Assembly: GCF_014334325.1 (NCBI RefSeq)
Contig: NZ_JACSET010000011.1
Span: 1-64,000 of the forward strand
Length of the DNA stretch: 64,000 bases
DNA from: Treponema sp. Marseille-Q4130
GTDB taxonomy: Bacteria > Spirochaetota > Spirochaetia > Treponematales > Treponemataceae
Reading direction: 5' to 3'
In this document: piece after piece, positions 24,175 to 32,549 of the stretch
Layout: every line of letters starts with the position of its first letter
Position numbering within the stretch: the first letter of the stretch is position 1
Position numbers and translations under genes: made by a program
The notes under the pieces: generated by a model
Told to the model about the DNA's origin: nothing
What the model saw: only the letters and a program-made list of their open reading frames with translations
Database searches by the model: none

Positions 24175-25196
24175 TGGATATCCGTTTAAAAAATCTTGTT
24201 AAAACTTATGAAGGCGGTGTGCACGGATCCGAAATCAATGCGGTGCGCGACATAAGCCTTTCGATTCCGTCGAATACGATTTTCGGCATTATCGGAAAAA
24301 GCGGTGCGGGAAAATCGACTCTCGTGCGCTTGATAAGCCTGCTCGAAAAGCCGGACTCGGGCGAAGTGTTTTACGACGGGGATCGTGTGGACGATCTTTC
24401 GACTTCGGATCTCATTGCACGGCGCCGGCGGATCGGCATGATATTTCAAAATTTCAATTTATTCAGCTCGCGCACTGCGGGGCAGAATATCGCCTATCCG
24501 CTTGAAATATGCGGCACGCCGAAAACGGAAATCGCTTCCCGAGTGGAGGAAATGCTTTCCATCGTCGATTTGGCCGACCGCCGAAACGCTCCGATCAGTA
24601 CGCTTTCCGGCGGACAAAAGCAGCGCATTGCGATTGCACGCGCGCTTGCGGCAAAACCGGATATCCTCTTTTGCGATGAAGCGACGAGCGCGCTCGATCC
24701 GCAGACGACCGAATCGATTTTAAATTTAATAAGAAAAATACAAAATCAAATGAATCTCACCGTCGTGATGATCACGCATCAGATGGAAGTCGTGCGCGAC
24801 GCGTGCAGTTATGTTGCGGTCATCGATAAGGGAAGCGTCGTCGAAGAGGGCAGGGTAAACGATATTTTTTTGCATCCGAAGAGCGATGTGACGAAGGATT
24901 TTTTGCTGAACTTGACTCCGACGAAAGAAGCGGGTGTCGACGGCGGCATTGTGCGCTGGTCGGAATGCGGAGGTAAATACGTTTTGCGTTTTATCGACAC
25001 GCTTACCGATGAACCGGTGCTGAGCCGCATGGCGCAAAAATTCAACGTCGAATTCAATATACGCGCGGGCGGCATACAAAAACTTTCGGAGAGCCGCGTC
25101 GGGACTTTGATAACCGATATCGCAGGCGATGCCGATGAGGTCGCAAAAGCGATCGCGTATTTGAAAAGCGAAGGCGTTTCGGTCGAAGGAGAATGA
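24174..25196 (+). CDS. metN: Methionine ABC transporter ATP-binding protein MetN
   Basis: A 340-residue ATPase. Walker A G-K-S-G-A-G-K-S-T, Q-loop I-F-Q-N-F-N-L, signature L-S-G-G-Q-K-Q-R and Walker B I-L-F-C-D-E-A are all present. The ~80-residue C-terminal NIL domain (from about residue 260) senses cytoplasmic methionine and mediates trans-inhibition. It drives D/L-methionine uptake with MetI and a MetQ lipoprotein. metI follows after 3 bp. No metQ is adjacent, so the binding protein must be elsewhere. Confidence 0.92.
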   Translation: MDIRLKNLVKTYEGGVHGSEINAVRDISLSIPSNTIFGIIGKSGAGKSTLVRLISLLEKPDSGEVFYDGDRVDDLSTSDLIARRRRIGMIFQNFNLFSSRTAGQNIAYPLEICGTPKTEIASRVEEMLSIVDLADRRNAPISTLSGGQKQRIAIARALAAKPDILFCDEATSALDPQTTESILNLIRKIQNQMNLTVVMITHQMEVVRDACSYVAVIDKGSVVEEGRVNDIFLHPKSDVTKDFLLNLTPTKEAGVDGGIVRWSECGGKYVLRFIDTLTDEPVLSRMAQKFNVEFNIRAGGIQKLSESRVGTLITDIAGDADEVAKAIAYLKSEGVSVEGE

Positions 25197-25199
25197 CGG

Positions 25200-25862
25200 A
25201 TGAATATCGATAAAATAATAATTCTTGTGCGCGATGCTGCGGCGCAGACCGTGGTCATGGTCGTCTTTTCGACGTTGTTCAGTCTTTTGCTCGGCCTTCC
25301 GCTCGGCATCCTTTTGTGCACGAGCGATCCGCAGTCGGGAATCCGGCCGCGTCCGGCGCTGTATCAGATTTTAACGAGGATCGTCAACGCGCTCCGATCC
25401 TTTCCGTTTATCATTTTGATGATCGTTCTCTTTCCGCTCTCGCGCGTCATCGTCGGGACGAGTATCGGAACAAAGGCGACGATCGTTCCCCTGTCGATCG
25501 CGGCCGCTCCCTTCGTCGCGCGCATCATCGAGTCGGCGCTCAAAGAAGTGGACAAGGGCGTCGTACAGGCCGCCCGTGCGATGGGTTCGACGACGATGCA
25601 GATCATCTTTAAAGTGCTCATCCCCGAAGCGCTGCCTTCTCTCATCGACGGCGTGACGCTGACGGTCATCAACGTGATCGGTTATTCGGCGATGGCGGGC
25701 GCTATCGGCGGCGGCGGACTCGGAGATTTGGCGATCCGTTACGGCTACCAGCGCTTCCGTTCGGAAATCATGGCGATCGCCGTCATCGTGATTTTGCTGA
25801 TGGTCGAATTGATTCAAATGCTCGGCACGGCGCTTTCACATAAAGTGGCTGCGACGCGATAA
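25200..25862 (+). CDS. metI: Methionine ABC transporter permease MetI
   Basis: A 220-residue inner-membrane permease with five predicted helices. The EAA-type coupling loop is E-V-D-K-G-V-V-Q-A-A-R-A-M-G-S (residues ~120-134), followed by I-P-E-A-L-P-S-L-I-D-G. The motif A-G-A-I-G-G-G-G-L-G-D-L-A-I-R-Y-G-Y-Q-R is diagnostic of MetI. It ends the operon. Confidence 0.93.
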   Translation: MNIDKIIILVRDAAAQTVVMVVFSTLFSLLLGLPLGILLCTSDPQSGIRPRPALYQILTRIVNALRSFPFIILMIVLFPLSRVIVGTSIGTKATIVPLSIAAAPFVARIIESALKEVDKGVVQAARAMGSTTMQIIFKVLIPEALPSLIDGVTLTVINVIGYSAMAGAIGGGGLGDLAIRYGYQRFRSEIMAIAVIVILLMVELIQMLGTALSHKVAATR

Positions 25863-25874
25863 AACGCTTTCGCA

Positions 25875-25900
25875 AAAAGCTGCCGTGCGGCAGTTTTTTC
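25875..25900 (+). terminator. Terminator after metI
   Basis: CTGCCG/CGGCAG hairpin with a 2-nt loop, flanked by an A run and a T6 run. Confidence 0.75.
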
Positions 25901-25953
25901 AAGCGGCGGATGGTACGCGTTTGTGGGGTCGAATGAGTGCGTAACGACGATCC

Positions 25954-27498
25954 TTACTGCGCCGCACCTCCCATGCAGGTTTGCATGAGCGTCGCAAATA
26001 CGTAGATTTTTTGATAGACGGCCGCTCCGATTTCATACGGCGGCTTGTCGGAAGCGCGTTCGATTTCTCTCCAGTTCGTGATCACTTCCGGCGATTTTTT
26101 CTTTTCATCTTCGATGAGCCATTTTATCATTTTGCCGATTGCGATGAGATTGCGCGTCGACTTTATGATGTACGTCTTTGCCTCTTCGTTCGATTCGTTG
26201 ACGAGCCGGTTGATAATCGCCGCCGAATCGGGGGCATGCTGCGTGCGAGGCAGCAGCGTTTTGATTTTTATACCGATTTCTCCGTCTTCGGCGAGGCTGT
26301 CGTCGAAAGCCGTGATCGCTTCGGATGAGGAGAGCAGATCGTTGTATGCGTTCGACATGGGCATAGATACGGGAGTGGATACCCACGCGCCGCGGACGAG
26401 GACGAGATCGCAGTATTCGCGTACGTCTTTTTTAACAAATTCGATGAGAAAGCCTTTGACGTAATTGAGCGGGTCGCAGTAGAGATAGCCGTTGAGTTTT
26501 TTCTTTTCGAGCGGAGCGCTGTTTTCGGCGATATAATTTTTCAGGTAAGAGACGGATGTCGTATTGAAAAGCTTTACAAGCAATTCGTTTACTTTGCCGC
26601 TCGTCGCAGCCGATTCCAGTTTTTTGATAGCAGCCGTCGTTTCGAGTTTGAATTTATTGATAAAGGGTTCGACGATATTCGTTGTGACGTTATTTAAAAC
26701 TGGAGCATAGTCCGGATCCTGAGTGATGAGTTGGACAGTCATATCGAATACGCCGGTCGCCTGTATATGCTGCATCTTCGTTACGATCTTTTTCCATACG
26801 CCGATCGGAACGGGTTCGACTCCGCGTATGTCTTTGAGCATTTTTATCATGGGCGCCCAATCGATATTTCCCGTTATGTTCCACATGAGCGTCGTAAAAT
26901 CTTTGATATCGTCGGCGATGTATTTGCCGTCCGTCTTTTCGAATTGCGGAGTCACGGAAAAATCGCGTTCGGCAAACGACGAATTGAATTTTTTTAAGGT
27001 AAAATAATAATCGTAGGAACAAAAATCTTTAAAGCACAGCAACTCTTTGTACCGCTGTTCGATCATCGTCGTTCGCTCAAGGGTGAATTCGTCGATAAAC
27101 GTTTGGAGCTGTTGCTGGACGTACTCGGTAAATTGCCGGAGCGGCATGGTTTTGCTTTTTTCCGCGATCGCTTCCTGCGTCAGCTCTTCTTCGATTTTGC
27201 GCTGATTGTCGGAAAGGAAATATTCGATGATCGCGACTTTCATCGCATTTTGATTTTTTATGTTTTGAAATAAAAGCTGCGCGGGCGATACGGCTTTATA
27301 AATTTCGTACAAGAGCTTTGCAAAGCCGGGCAACACTTCGCCGCTTCCCGCTTTATAAAAACGATAGTGCGATTTCGAAAGGCGTTTTGCGATCGCTTTC
27401 AACTGCCGTTTTTTTTCGTATTCAGGATCGTCGGAACCTAAAATGGACGCGAGTATTTTTTGAATGAAATTTCCGCCTGATGATTTTGCTTTTGCCAT
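25954..27498 (-). CDS. DUF5312-type spirochaete protein
   Basis: A 514-residue, mostly helical cytoplasmic protein without enzymatic motifs. The opening S-G-G-N-F-I-Q-K-I-L-A-S-I-L-G-S-D-D-P-E-Y-E-K-K-R-Q-L-style start and the length match a treponeme-restricted family (DUF5312, recognised from memory). A longer in-frame start exists 30 codons upstream, but the family pattern begins at M-A-K-A-K. On the minus strand TTTACA and TATGAT, spaced by 17 bp, lie just upstream. Function is unknown. It is monocistronic and converges on the metNI terminator. Confidence 0.6.
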   Translation of the reverse strand: MAKAKSSGGNFIQKILASILGSDDPEYEKKRQLKAIAKRLSKSHYRFYKAGSGEVLPGFAKLLYEIYKAVSPAQLLFQNIKNQNAMKVAIIEYFLSDNQRKIEEELTQEAIAEKSKTMPLRQFTEYVQQQLQTFIDEFTLERTTMIEQRYKELLCFKDFCSYDYYFTLKKFNSSFAERDFSVTPQFEKTDGKYIADDIKDFTTLMWNITGNIDWAPMIKMLKDIRGVEPVPIGVWKKIVTKMQHIQATGVFDMTVQLITQDPDYAPVLNNVTTNIVEPFINKFKLETTAAIKKLESAATSGKVNELLVKLFNTTSVSYLKNYIAENSAPLEKKKLNGYLYCDPLNYVKGFLIEFVKKDVREYCDLVLVRGAWVSTPVSMPMSNAYNDLLSSSEAITAFDDSLAEDGEIGIKIKTLLPRTQHAPDSAAIINRLVNESNEEAKTYIIKSTRNLIAIGKMIKWLIEDEKKKSPEVITNWREIERASDKPPYEIGAAVYQKIYVFATLMQTCMGGAAQ

Positions 27499-27628
27499 AA
27501 CGTATGCGTACATCATAGCTTGAACGACGAGTTTTGTAAATGCGCTTGCAGAGCGTGTTGTAGGTGTCCCCGATATTGTAGGTGTCAAGCTATTGACATC
27601 TTTTATTTTTTTGGACTAAAGTAAAATC

Positions 27629-27745
27629 ATGAATAAAAAAGCTGTTTTTGACGGACAATTTATTCTTTTTAATGTTCCATACTTGTATGACAGGAAGGGA
27701 ATAAAAATGTCAGCTATAGCTTACCCCCCCCATTTTCTCTGTTAG
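27629..27745 (+). CDS. Short ORF with a C8 tract in the leader of the LRR island
   Basis: A 38-codon frame (M-N-K-K-A-V-F-D-G-Q-F-I-L-F-N-V) that ends just after a run of eight C (27724-27731). A TTGACA (27593-27598) lies upstream. It could be a leader peptide, a decayed gene start or chance. The tract length could change what follows the frame. Function is unknown. Confidence 0.25.
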   Translation: MNKKAVFDGQFILFNVPYLYDRKGIKMSAIAYPPHFLC

Positions 27746-27905
27746 TTATAATATCTCTAACAGATAGTTTTTTTAAAAATTATTTTTCTTATATCGGCAT
27801 CATCTCAAATCCAAACCGCATAGTCGATTTATTCCGGCTGTACGGTTTTTTGTATACATTAAGCATTTTTTTGTATGTATTAAGCATTTACGGAGGAGGT
27901 TTAAT
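27746..27905. other. A+T-rich leader of the unknown gene at 27906
   Basis: Contains a hairpin (CTGTTAGTTATAATATCTCTAACAG, stem CTGTTAG/CTAACAG) near 27739-27763 and a direct repeat TTTTTTGTATACATTAAGCAT / TTTTTTGTATGTATTAAGCAT at about 27850-27890. GGAGGAGG precedes the next ATG. Confidence 0.45.
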
Positions 27906-28598
27906 ATGAAATTAAACACAGATTACGGCGAAAAGTCGGATGAAAAGCCATTTGAACACTTTTCTAAGGACTTATTTGAAGAATTGCAAAAACATCCTTT
28001 CGGCAGTATGCCTAAAAGGGACTTGGACTGTTTGCTCTTTTTTCTTTTTGAAAAGCACGGCCTTTTAGAAGGAAAAAACAACAGAGAAAAGGCTCAAAAT
28101 CTTCAAATAAACGAAACAAGGTTAAAATCCTACATTCTTGATGCAAATGCAAAGTACGGTAAGGATGAAAAGGCGAAAAATCTTGTTAAATTATTGCAGA
28201 AGATGGGAGACGGCACTAAGGTCTCAATAGACGGCGATTATTTGGTATTCCTTGAAGAAGACCCTGTTATAAAAGCCGACTTTGTTCAAAGTTTAAAAGA
28301 TGAGGGCTTTTACACCGATTCAAGTTTTAATAATGAGCTTATAAAGGTAAAACTTTCAAGCTTTTTGTGCTTTGCCAAAAATAAGGGGTTTTTAAACAAT
28401 AAAAAACTTCTTGACATTGTAAAAAGCGATGAAAAAAGCACAAAACTGATCAAGCAATTTATTGATAAGAATAAGAATGTAAAAGAAATGGCTTTAGGTG
28501 TATTAAAAATCATACAAGCACAAAACGGCTTTGGCATAGGTACATTTATAAGCCTTTTTGAATACGGAAAAGATATATTCACAGCTAAAATAAATTAA
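27906..28598 (+). CDS. Unknown 230-residue protein of the low-GC island
   Basis: A Lys-rich, mostly helical protein without signal peptide or membrane helix. I do not recognise a family. Notable stretches are P-K-R-D-L-D-C-L-L-F-F-L-F-E-K-H-G, L-Q-I-N-E-T-R-L-K-S-Y-I-L-D-A-N and a hydrophobic C-terminal helix (L-K-I-I-Q-A-Q-N-G-F-G-I-G-T-F-I). The strong ribosome-binding site is GGAGGAGG. Codon use is A+T-rich, unlike the flanking chromosome and like the following lipoprotein gene, with which it is joined (TAATG). The winged-helix-like N-terminus is a guess only. Confidence 0.55.
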   Translation: MKLNTDYGEKSDEKPFEHFSKDLFEELQKHPFGSMPKRDLDCLLFFLFEKHGLLEGKNNREKAQNLQINETRLKSYILDANAKYGKDEKAKNLVKLLQKMGDGTKVSIDGDYLVFLEEDPVIKADFVQSLKDEGFYTDSSFNNELIKVKLSSFLCFAKNKGFLNNKKLLDIVKSDEKSTKLIKQFIDKNKNVKEMALGVLKIIQAQNGFGIGTFISLFEYGKDIFTAKIN

Positions 28599-28609
28599 TG
28601 GGGGTTTTT

Positions 28610-30310
28610 ATGAAAACATCGAACTATGCAAGAAAAATTTTAACGGGAGCGGCACTCTTTATGCTGTTTACCGGTTTGTTTACAGGCTGTCCGCAAAACA
28701 TTGAGGACAAAGCAGTTTCCGTAGAGAGTGTAAGGCTCGATAAAACGGAACTGGATCTCGGGGTAGAAGAAAGCTATAAGTTAAGTGCAGCAATTACCCC
28801 TGCGAATGCAAACAACAAAAAAATAACGTGGGCTTCGGACAACTCCGGAATTGCAAAAGTGGACCAAAACGGGAATGTAAGGGGTAAGGCCGATGGTACT
28901 GCCCTAATTACCGTAACCACAGAAGACGGAGGCAAAACCGCAACTTGCACCGTAAAGGTAAAGTTTATACACATAGATGGTATAAGTTTTGATAAAAATG
29001 AGCTCGACCTTGGGATAGGAGAAAGCTATAAGCTGACTGCAACAATCGATCCTGCAAATGCAAGCAACAAAAAAATAACGTGGGTTTCGGACAAGCCTGC
29101 AATTGCGGAAGTAGACCAAGACGGGAATGTAAGGGGTAAGGCCGAAGGTACCGCTGTAATTACAGCAACTACGGAAGACGGAGGCAAAACCGCAACTTGC
29201 ACCGTAAAGTTAGAAGAAGTAGTGATCCTTATTCCAAGCCCCGATAAAAAAGACATTTATATTAAAGCCGAAAGTTCAAGCGGTAATATAACTGTTATAG
29301 GCTGTACCCAAACGGAACTTACAAGCGGAACGGAAACCACCTTAAATGCAACAAGCGATAGGGTTATCTTAAAAGGAAATATCAGAATCCTAGACTGCCA
29401 CGGCAATCAGCTTACAAATCTCTATGTACAGGGTTTAAATGACTTGGAATCGCTGTACTGCTATGAAAATCAGCTTACAAGCCTGAATATGCATGGTTTG
29501 TATAACTTGGAGCGGCTGGAGTGCCACAAAAATAGGCTTACAAACCTTGATGCGCGGAGTTTGTATAAGTTGAAATGGCTGGACTGCCACGGCAATCAGC
29601 TTACAAGCCTTGATACGTGGGGTTTGAGGAAGTTGGAAGAGCTGGACTGCAACAGCAATCAGCTTACAAGCCTTGATACGTGGGGTTTGAGGAACTTGGA
29701 AAAGCTGAACTGCAACACCAATCAGCTTACAAGCCTTGATGTGCAGGATTTGAACAACTTGAGATGGTTGGAGTGCGGCAGAAATAGGCTTACAAGTCTT
29801 GATGTGCATAGTTTGAATAGATTGCAATATCTGTGGTGCTATGAAAATCAGCTTACAAGCCTTGATGTGCAGGGTTTGAATAACTTGAACTGGCTGGACT
29901 GCAGCGACAATCAGCTTACAAGCCTTGATGTGCAGGGCTTGAATAACTTGAACTGGCTGGGGTGCTCCGAAAATCAGCTTACAAGCCTGAATGTGCAGGG
30001 GTTAAATAACTTGAACTGGCTGGGGTGCTCCGAAAATCAGCTTACAAGCCTGAATGTGCAGGGGTTAAATAACTTAAAAACGCTGTGGTGCAACGTCAAT
30101 AAGCTTAACCGAGATGCTTTTACAAAACTCTTTAACGATTTACCTACGAGGTATAGCAGCGATAACGCATATTGCGTTCTTTATACCGAAGGAAATGGTA
30201 TTATCGAGGGAAACTATAGGGACTTTACCCCGGACGAACTGCAAGTAATCAAAAATAAAAACTGGAAGCCATATAAACTAAACAAGAACAATTGTCAAGA
30301 GGCACTATAA
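28610..30310 (+). CDS. Surface lipoprotein with two Big2 domains and leucine-rich repeats
   Basis: A 566-residue exported protein. The signal peptide ends L-F-T-G-L-F-T-G-C (Cys ~25). Two bacterial Ig-like (Big2) domains follow (~residues 35-115 and 120-200), each with the W-x-S-D-x-x-x-I-A-x-V-D-x-x-G-N-V-R-G-K-A-x-G-T-A motif. A transition region then leads to about 11 leucine-rich repeats of ~21 residues (L-x-x-L-x-C-x-x-N-Q-L-T-S-L-x-V-x-G-L-x-N). The last two repeat copies (about 29,935-30,070) are almost identical in DNA, a sign of recent expansion or slippage. It probably acts as an adhesin. Starting at 28598 (overlapping the preceding stop) is the alternative. Confidence 0.85.
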   Translation: MKTSNYARKILTGAALFMLFTGLFTGCPQNIEDKAVSVESVRLDKTELDLGVEESYKLSAAITPANANNKKITWASDNSGIAKVDQNGNVRGKADGTALITVTTEDGGKTATCTVKVKFIHIDGISFDKNELDLGIGESYKLTATIDPANASNKKITWVSDKPAIAEVDQDGNVRGKAEGTAVITATTEDGGKTATCTVKLEEVVILIPSPDKKDIYIKAESSSGNITVIGCTQTELTSGTETTLNATSDRVILKGNIRILDCHGNQLTNLYVQGLNDLESLYCYENQLTSLNMHGLYNLERLECHKNRLTNLDARSLYKLKWLDCHGNQLTSLDTWGLRKLEELDCNSNQLTSLDTWGLRNLEKLNCNTNQLTSLDVQDLNNLRWLECGRNRLTSLDVHSLNRLQYLWCYENQLTSLDVQGLNNLNWLDCSDNQLTSLDVQGLNNLNWLGCSENQLTSLNVQGLNNLNWLGCSENQLTSLNVQGLNNLKTLWCNVNKLNRDAFTKLFNDLPTRYSSDNAYCVLYTEGNGIIEGNYRDFTPDELQVIKNKNWKPYKLNKNNCQEAL

Positions 30311-30341
30311 ATAATTTGTAACAGGTCATAACGGATAATTC

Positions 30342-30388
30342 GCATTTTCAAAGTTACCTCTAAAAATGGCAGTTTTTAGAGGTAACCG
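30342..30388. repeat. Family E hairpin, copy 2 (possible terminator)
   Basis: ACCTCTAAAAA (30356-30366) pairs with TTTTTAGAGGT (30373-30383). The preceding GCATTTTCAAAGTTAC is shared with the copy at 12899-12945. Confidence 0.6.
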
Positions 30389-30500
30389 ATTGGGTAAATC
30401 GGCAATTATCCGTTATCCTTATTCAGTGCCGTATATTCGATGCACATATTGACTTTTTTTTACGCTTTCACTAGTATTATTTTTACGTTTGAAAAAACGT

Positions 30501-30573
30501 GCTCCCTTAGCTCAGTTGGTAGAGCAATGGACTGTTAATCCATGTGTCGCAGGTTCAAAACCTGCAGGGGGCG
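30501..30573 (+). tRNA. tRNA-Asn (anticodon GTT)
   Basis: A 73-nt cloverleaf: acceptor GCTCCCT/AGGGGGC with one T-G pair, D arm AGCTCAGTTGGTAGAGC, anticodon loop CTGTTAA with GTT, and T arm GCAGG-TTCAAAA-CCTGC. No CCA is encoded. A terminator follows directly. Confidence 0.93.
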
Positions 30574-30574
30574 G

Positions 30575-30606
30575 ACAGCTGTCACAAACCGACAGCTGTT
30601 TTTTAT
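30575..30606 (+). terminator. Terminator of tRNA-Asn
   Basis: ACAGCTGTC pairs with GACAGCTGT across a 7-nt loop, followed by T6. Confidence 0.8.
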
Positions 30607-30866
30607 TTAACAAAAAACGGTACATCGCCGATACGTCAGGTTTTGAACCGGAGCTGTCGCGCGGAGCGAAAAGCGCACAGGATGTGCGAGCCTCAGGGAA
30701 AAAGCCTACGCCCGCGTGGAGCGGTGCCGAAGGCAGCCGCCGAAGCGAGAGCAGCGAGTGAGGCGGCCGCGCGTGAGCAAGCCGCGAAAGACGGGATTCT
30801 TCCGACCGTTTCGTCCGTACAAAGGATATTTTAAAACCCGATGTGCGGAACGAAGCGAGCGGATTT

Positions 30867-32549
30867 TTACCGTGCGACGATGTTCGGGAGCGGAGCTGTC
30901 TTTCGCTTTTTATACAGATACTTAAACGGGTGGATGTCGAACGCATTCGACGACCAGCCGCCCGTCGTTTCCAAATCGATGACGTTGAGGCTCACCGGAT
31001 GCGATATGGGGAGAACTTCACCCGAATCGAGCAAAAGCTGTTCCGCCCGAGCAAGCAGTTTTGTACGCTCGTCACCCGTATAAAGCGCGGCTTCTCCGAG
31101 CAGTTTGTCGTATTCGGCGTTTTTCCACCGGGCGACGTTGAGGGTCGATGCCGATCGGAAGAGTTCGAGGAATGCGAGCGGGTCTGCAAAATCGCCGATC
31201 CACGTATATGAAAAGAGGTCGGCGTTCCACGAGGGAATGCTTTCAAGATAGCGGTTTATCGGAGAAGTTTGTACTTCGACGTCGACACCGAGCGCTTTCC
31301 ATGCGCCGGATAAAATCTTCGCCTGCTTTTTCATATAATCGGTATCGGGGATCGCGATCACGAGCGGAAGTTTTTTATCCTGCGGAATGCCCGCCTTTTT
31401 TTTCGCATCGGCCATAAGCGATGCCGCTTCGTCGGGGTCGGTGTACGTAAAGCCCTCAACCTGCGGATAGCCGTTTATCGGATAGACGAGGGTCGGTGCT
31501 TTGACGAAGGCTTGCGAGCGCAGCTCATCCCACGGCACGGCTTCGAGGAGGGCGGCTCGCAGATCGGGATTGTTCCACACGCTTTTTTTCCGTGCCTTGA
31601 AAAATAAATATTCCGTTGCGAACTCCGCGTTGATCTGCACGCTGTCTTTGTCGAGCAGCTTTTGAACGGTGACGTTTCCCGCTATCCAGTCGGCACTTCC
31701 CGTGTTAAATAAAAATGCGTTTTCATCCGCATTGTCGCTTTGTACGATTGCAATCCGCTCAATGTGCGTATGGTCGGCGTCCCAATGATTATTATTTTTT
31801 ATTAAAATCATCTCTTCGTTCGCGTTCCGCTGCAGGGAAAATGCGCCGCTTGAAACGCTTTTGTCTTTTTTGCAGACGACGAACGCGCTGTGGCACAAAA
31901 CACGCGGCAAATATCCTGCAGGGGAGGCGAGTTCTACGACGAGCGTCGTGTCCGAAAGCGCGCGTATGCCGACCGCATCCCGTTTACCTTTTCCGTTTCG
32001 ATATGCGGCCGCTCCCTCGATGATGTCGAACATAGACGAATAGGGTGCGCGCGGTTCCGCAAGTAAATCGAGCCATGCATCGCATACATCCTGCGCAGTG
32101 ATCGGCGAGCCGTCGCTGAATTTCGCGTTTTTGCGGAGCGTAAAAGTCCAGCGCTTTTTGCTTCTCGAAATGCGGTAATGCACTGCAAGAGCGTTCTTCG
32201 GTTCGAGTGTTACGGGGTCGTAGGAAAAAAGCCCTTCGTAGAGCGATGAGAGTATCTGCGATTCGGAACTGTAGGAAGCCGTGTGCGGGTTCAAATCGTA
32301 TTCGTGCACGGGAACGATGATCGTAAAATTATGCTGGAGCGCGGGGTCGATCGTTTCCGCTTCGAAAAAATCGCCGTCGATTTCGGGAAGGTTCGTGTCG
32401 GGGTCGTCGCGGGTTTGCGGAAAGAGAGCTGCGGTACAGAGCATTGCGGCAAAAAGCGCAGCGATGCATTTCTTTGCAAAGCCGATTTTATTTTGATGAT
32501 ATTTTCGAGACGCGATATTCGGATTATTAAAATCAAAGCGCATCTTCAT
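30867..32549 (-). CDS. Oligopeptide ABC transporter substrate-binding protein (OppA-like)
   Basis: A 560-residue periplasmic binding protein of the SBP_bac_5 family. An N-terminal export signal (C-I-A-A-L-F-A-A-M-L-C-T-A-A-L-F) begins about 27 residues in. Family landmarks are D-L-N-P-H-T-A, I-L-S-S-L-Y-E-G-L-F-S-Y, W-T-F-T-L-R-K-N-A-K-F-S-D-G-S-P-I-T-A-Q-D-V, and a C-terminal W-x-A-D-L-F-S-Y-T-W-I-G-D-F-A-D-P. It captures peptides for a transporter whose membrane parts are not nearby. It overlaps the 3' end of the upstream coiled-coil gene by 17 nt, so the two are co-transcribed. Confidence 0.87.
   Translation of the reverse strand: MKMRFDFNNPNIASRKYHQNKIGFAKKCIAALFAAMLCTAALFPQTRDDPDTNLPEIDGDFFEAETIDPALQHNFTIIVPVHEYDLNPHTASYSSESQILSSLYEGLFSYDPVTLEPKNALAVHYRISRSKKRWTFTLRKNAKFSDGSPITAQDVCDAWLDLLAEPRAPYSSMFDIIEGAAAYRNGKGKRDAVGIRALSDTTLVVELASPAGYLPRVLCHSAFVVCKKDKSVSSGAFSLQRNANEEMILIKNNNHWDADHTHIERIAIVQSDNADENAFLFNTGSADWIAGNVTVQKLLDKDSVQINAEFATEYLFFKARKKSVWNNPDLRAALLEAVPWDELRSQAFVKAPTLVYPINGYPQVEGFTYTDPDEAASLMADAKKKAGIPQDKKLPLVIAIPDTDYMKKQAKILSGAWKALGVDVEVQTSPINRYLESIPSWNADLFSYTWIGDFADPLAFLELFRSASTLNVARWKNAEYDKLLGEAALYTGDERTKLLARAEQLLLDSGEVLPISHPVSLNVIDLETTGGWSSNAFDIHPFKYLYKKRKTAPLPNIVAR

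Noticed and set aside
29400-30090. Regular ~63-bp periodicity as a non-coding repeat array
   Set aside because: It is explained by in-frame leucine-rich repeats of a surface protein.
30610-30866. Open frames after tRNA-Asn
   Set aside because: They lack ribosome-binding sites and start inside or beside the tRNA; the region reads as a spacer before the end of the peptide-binding gene.
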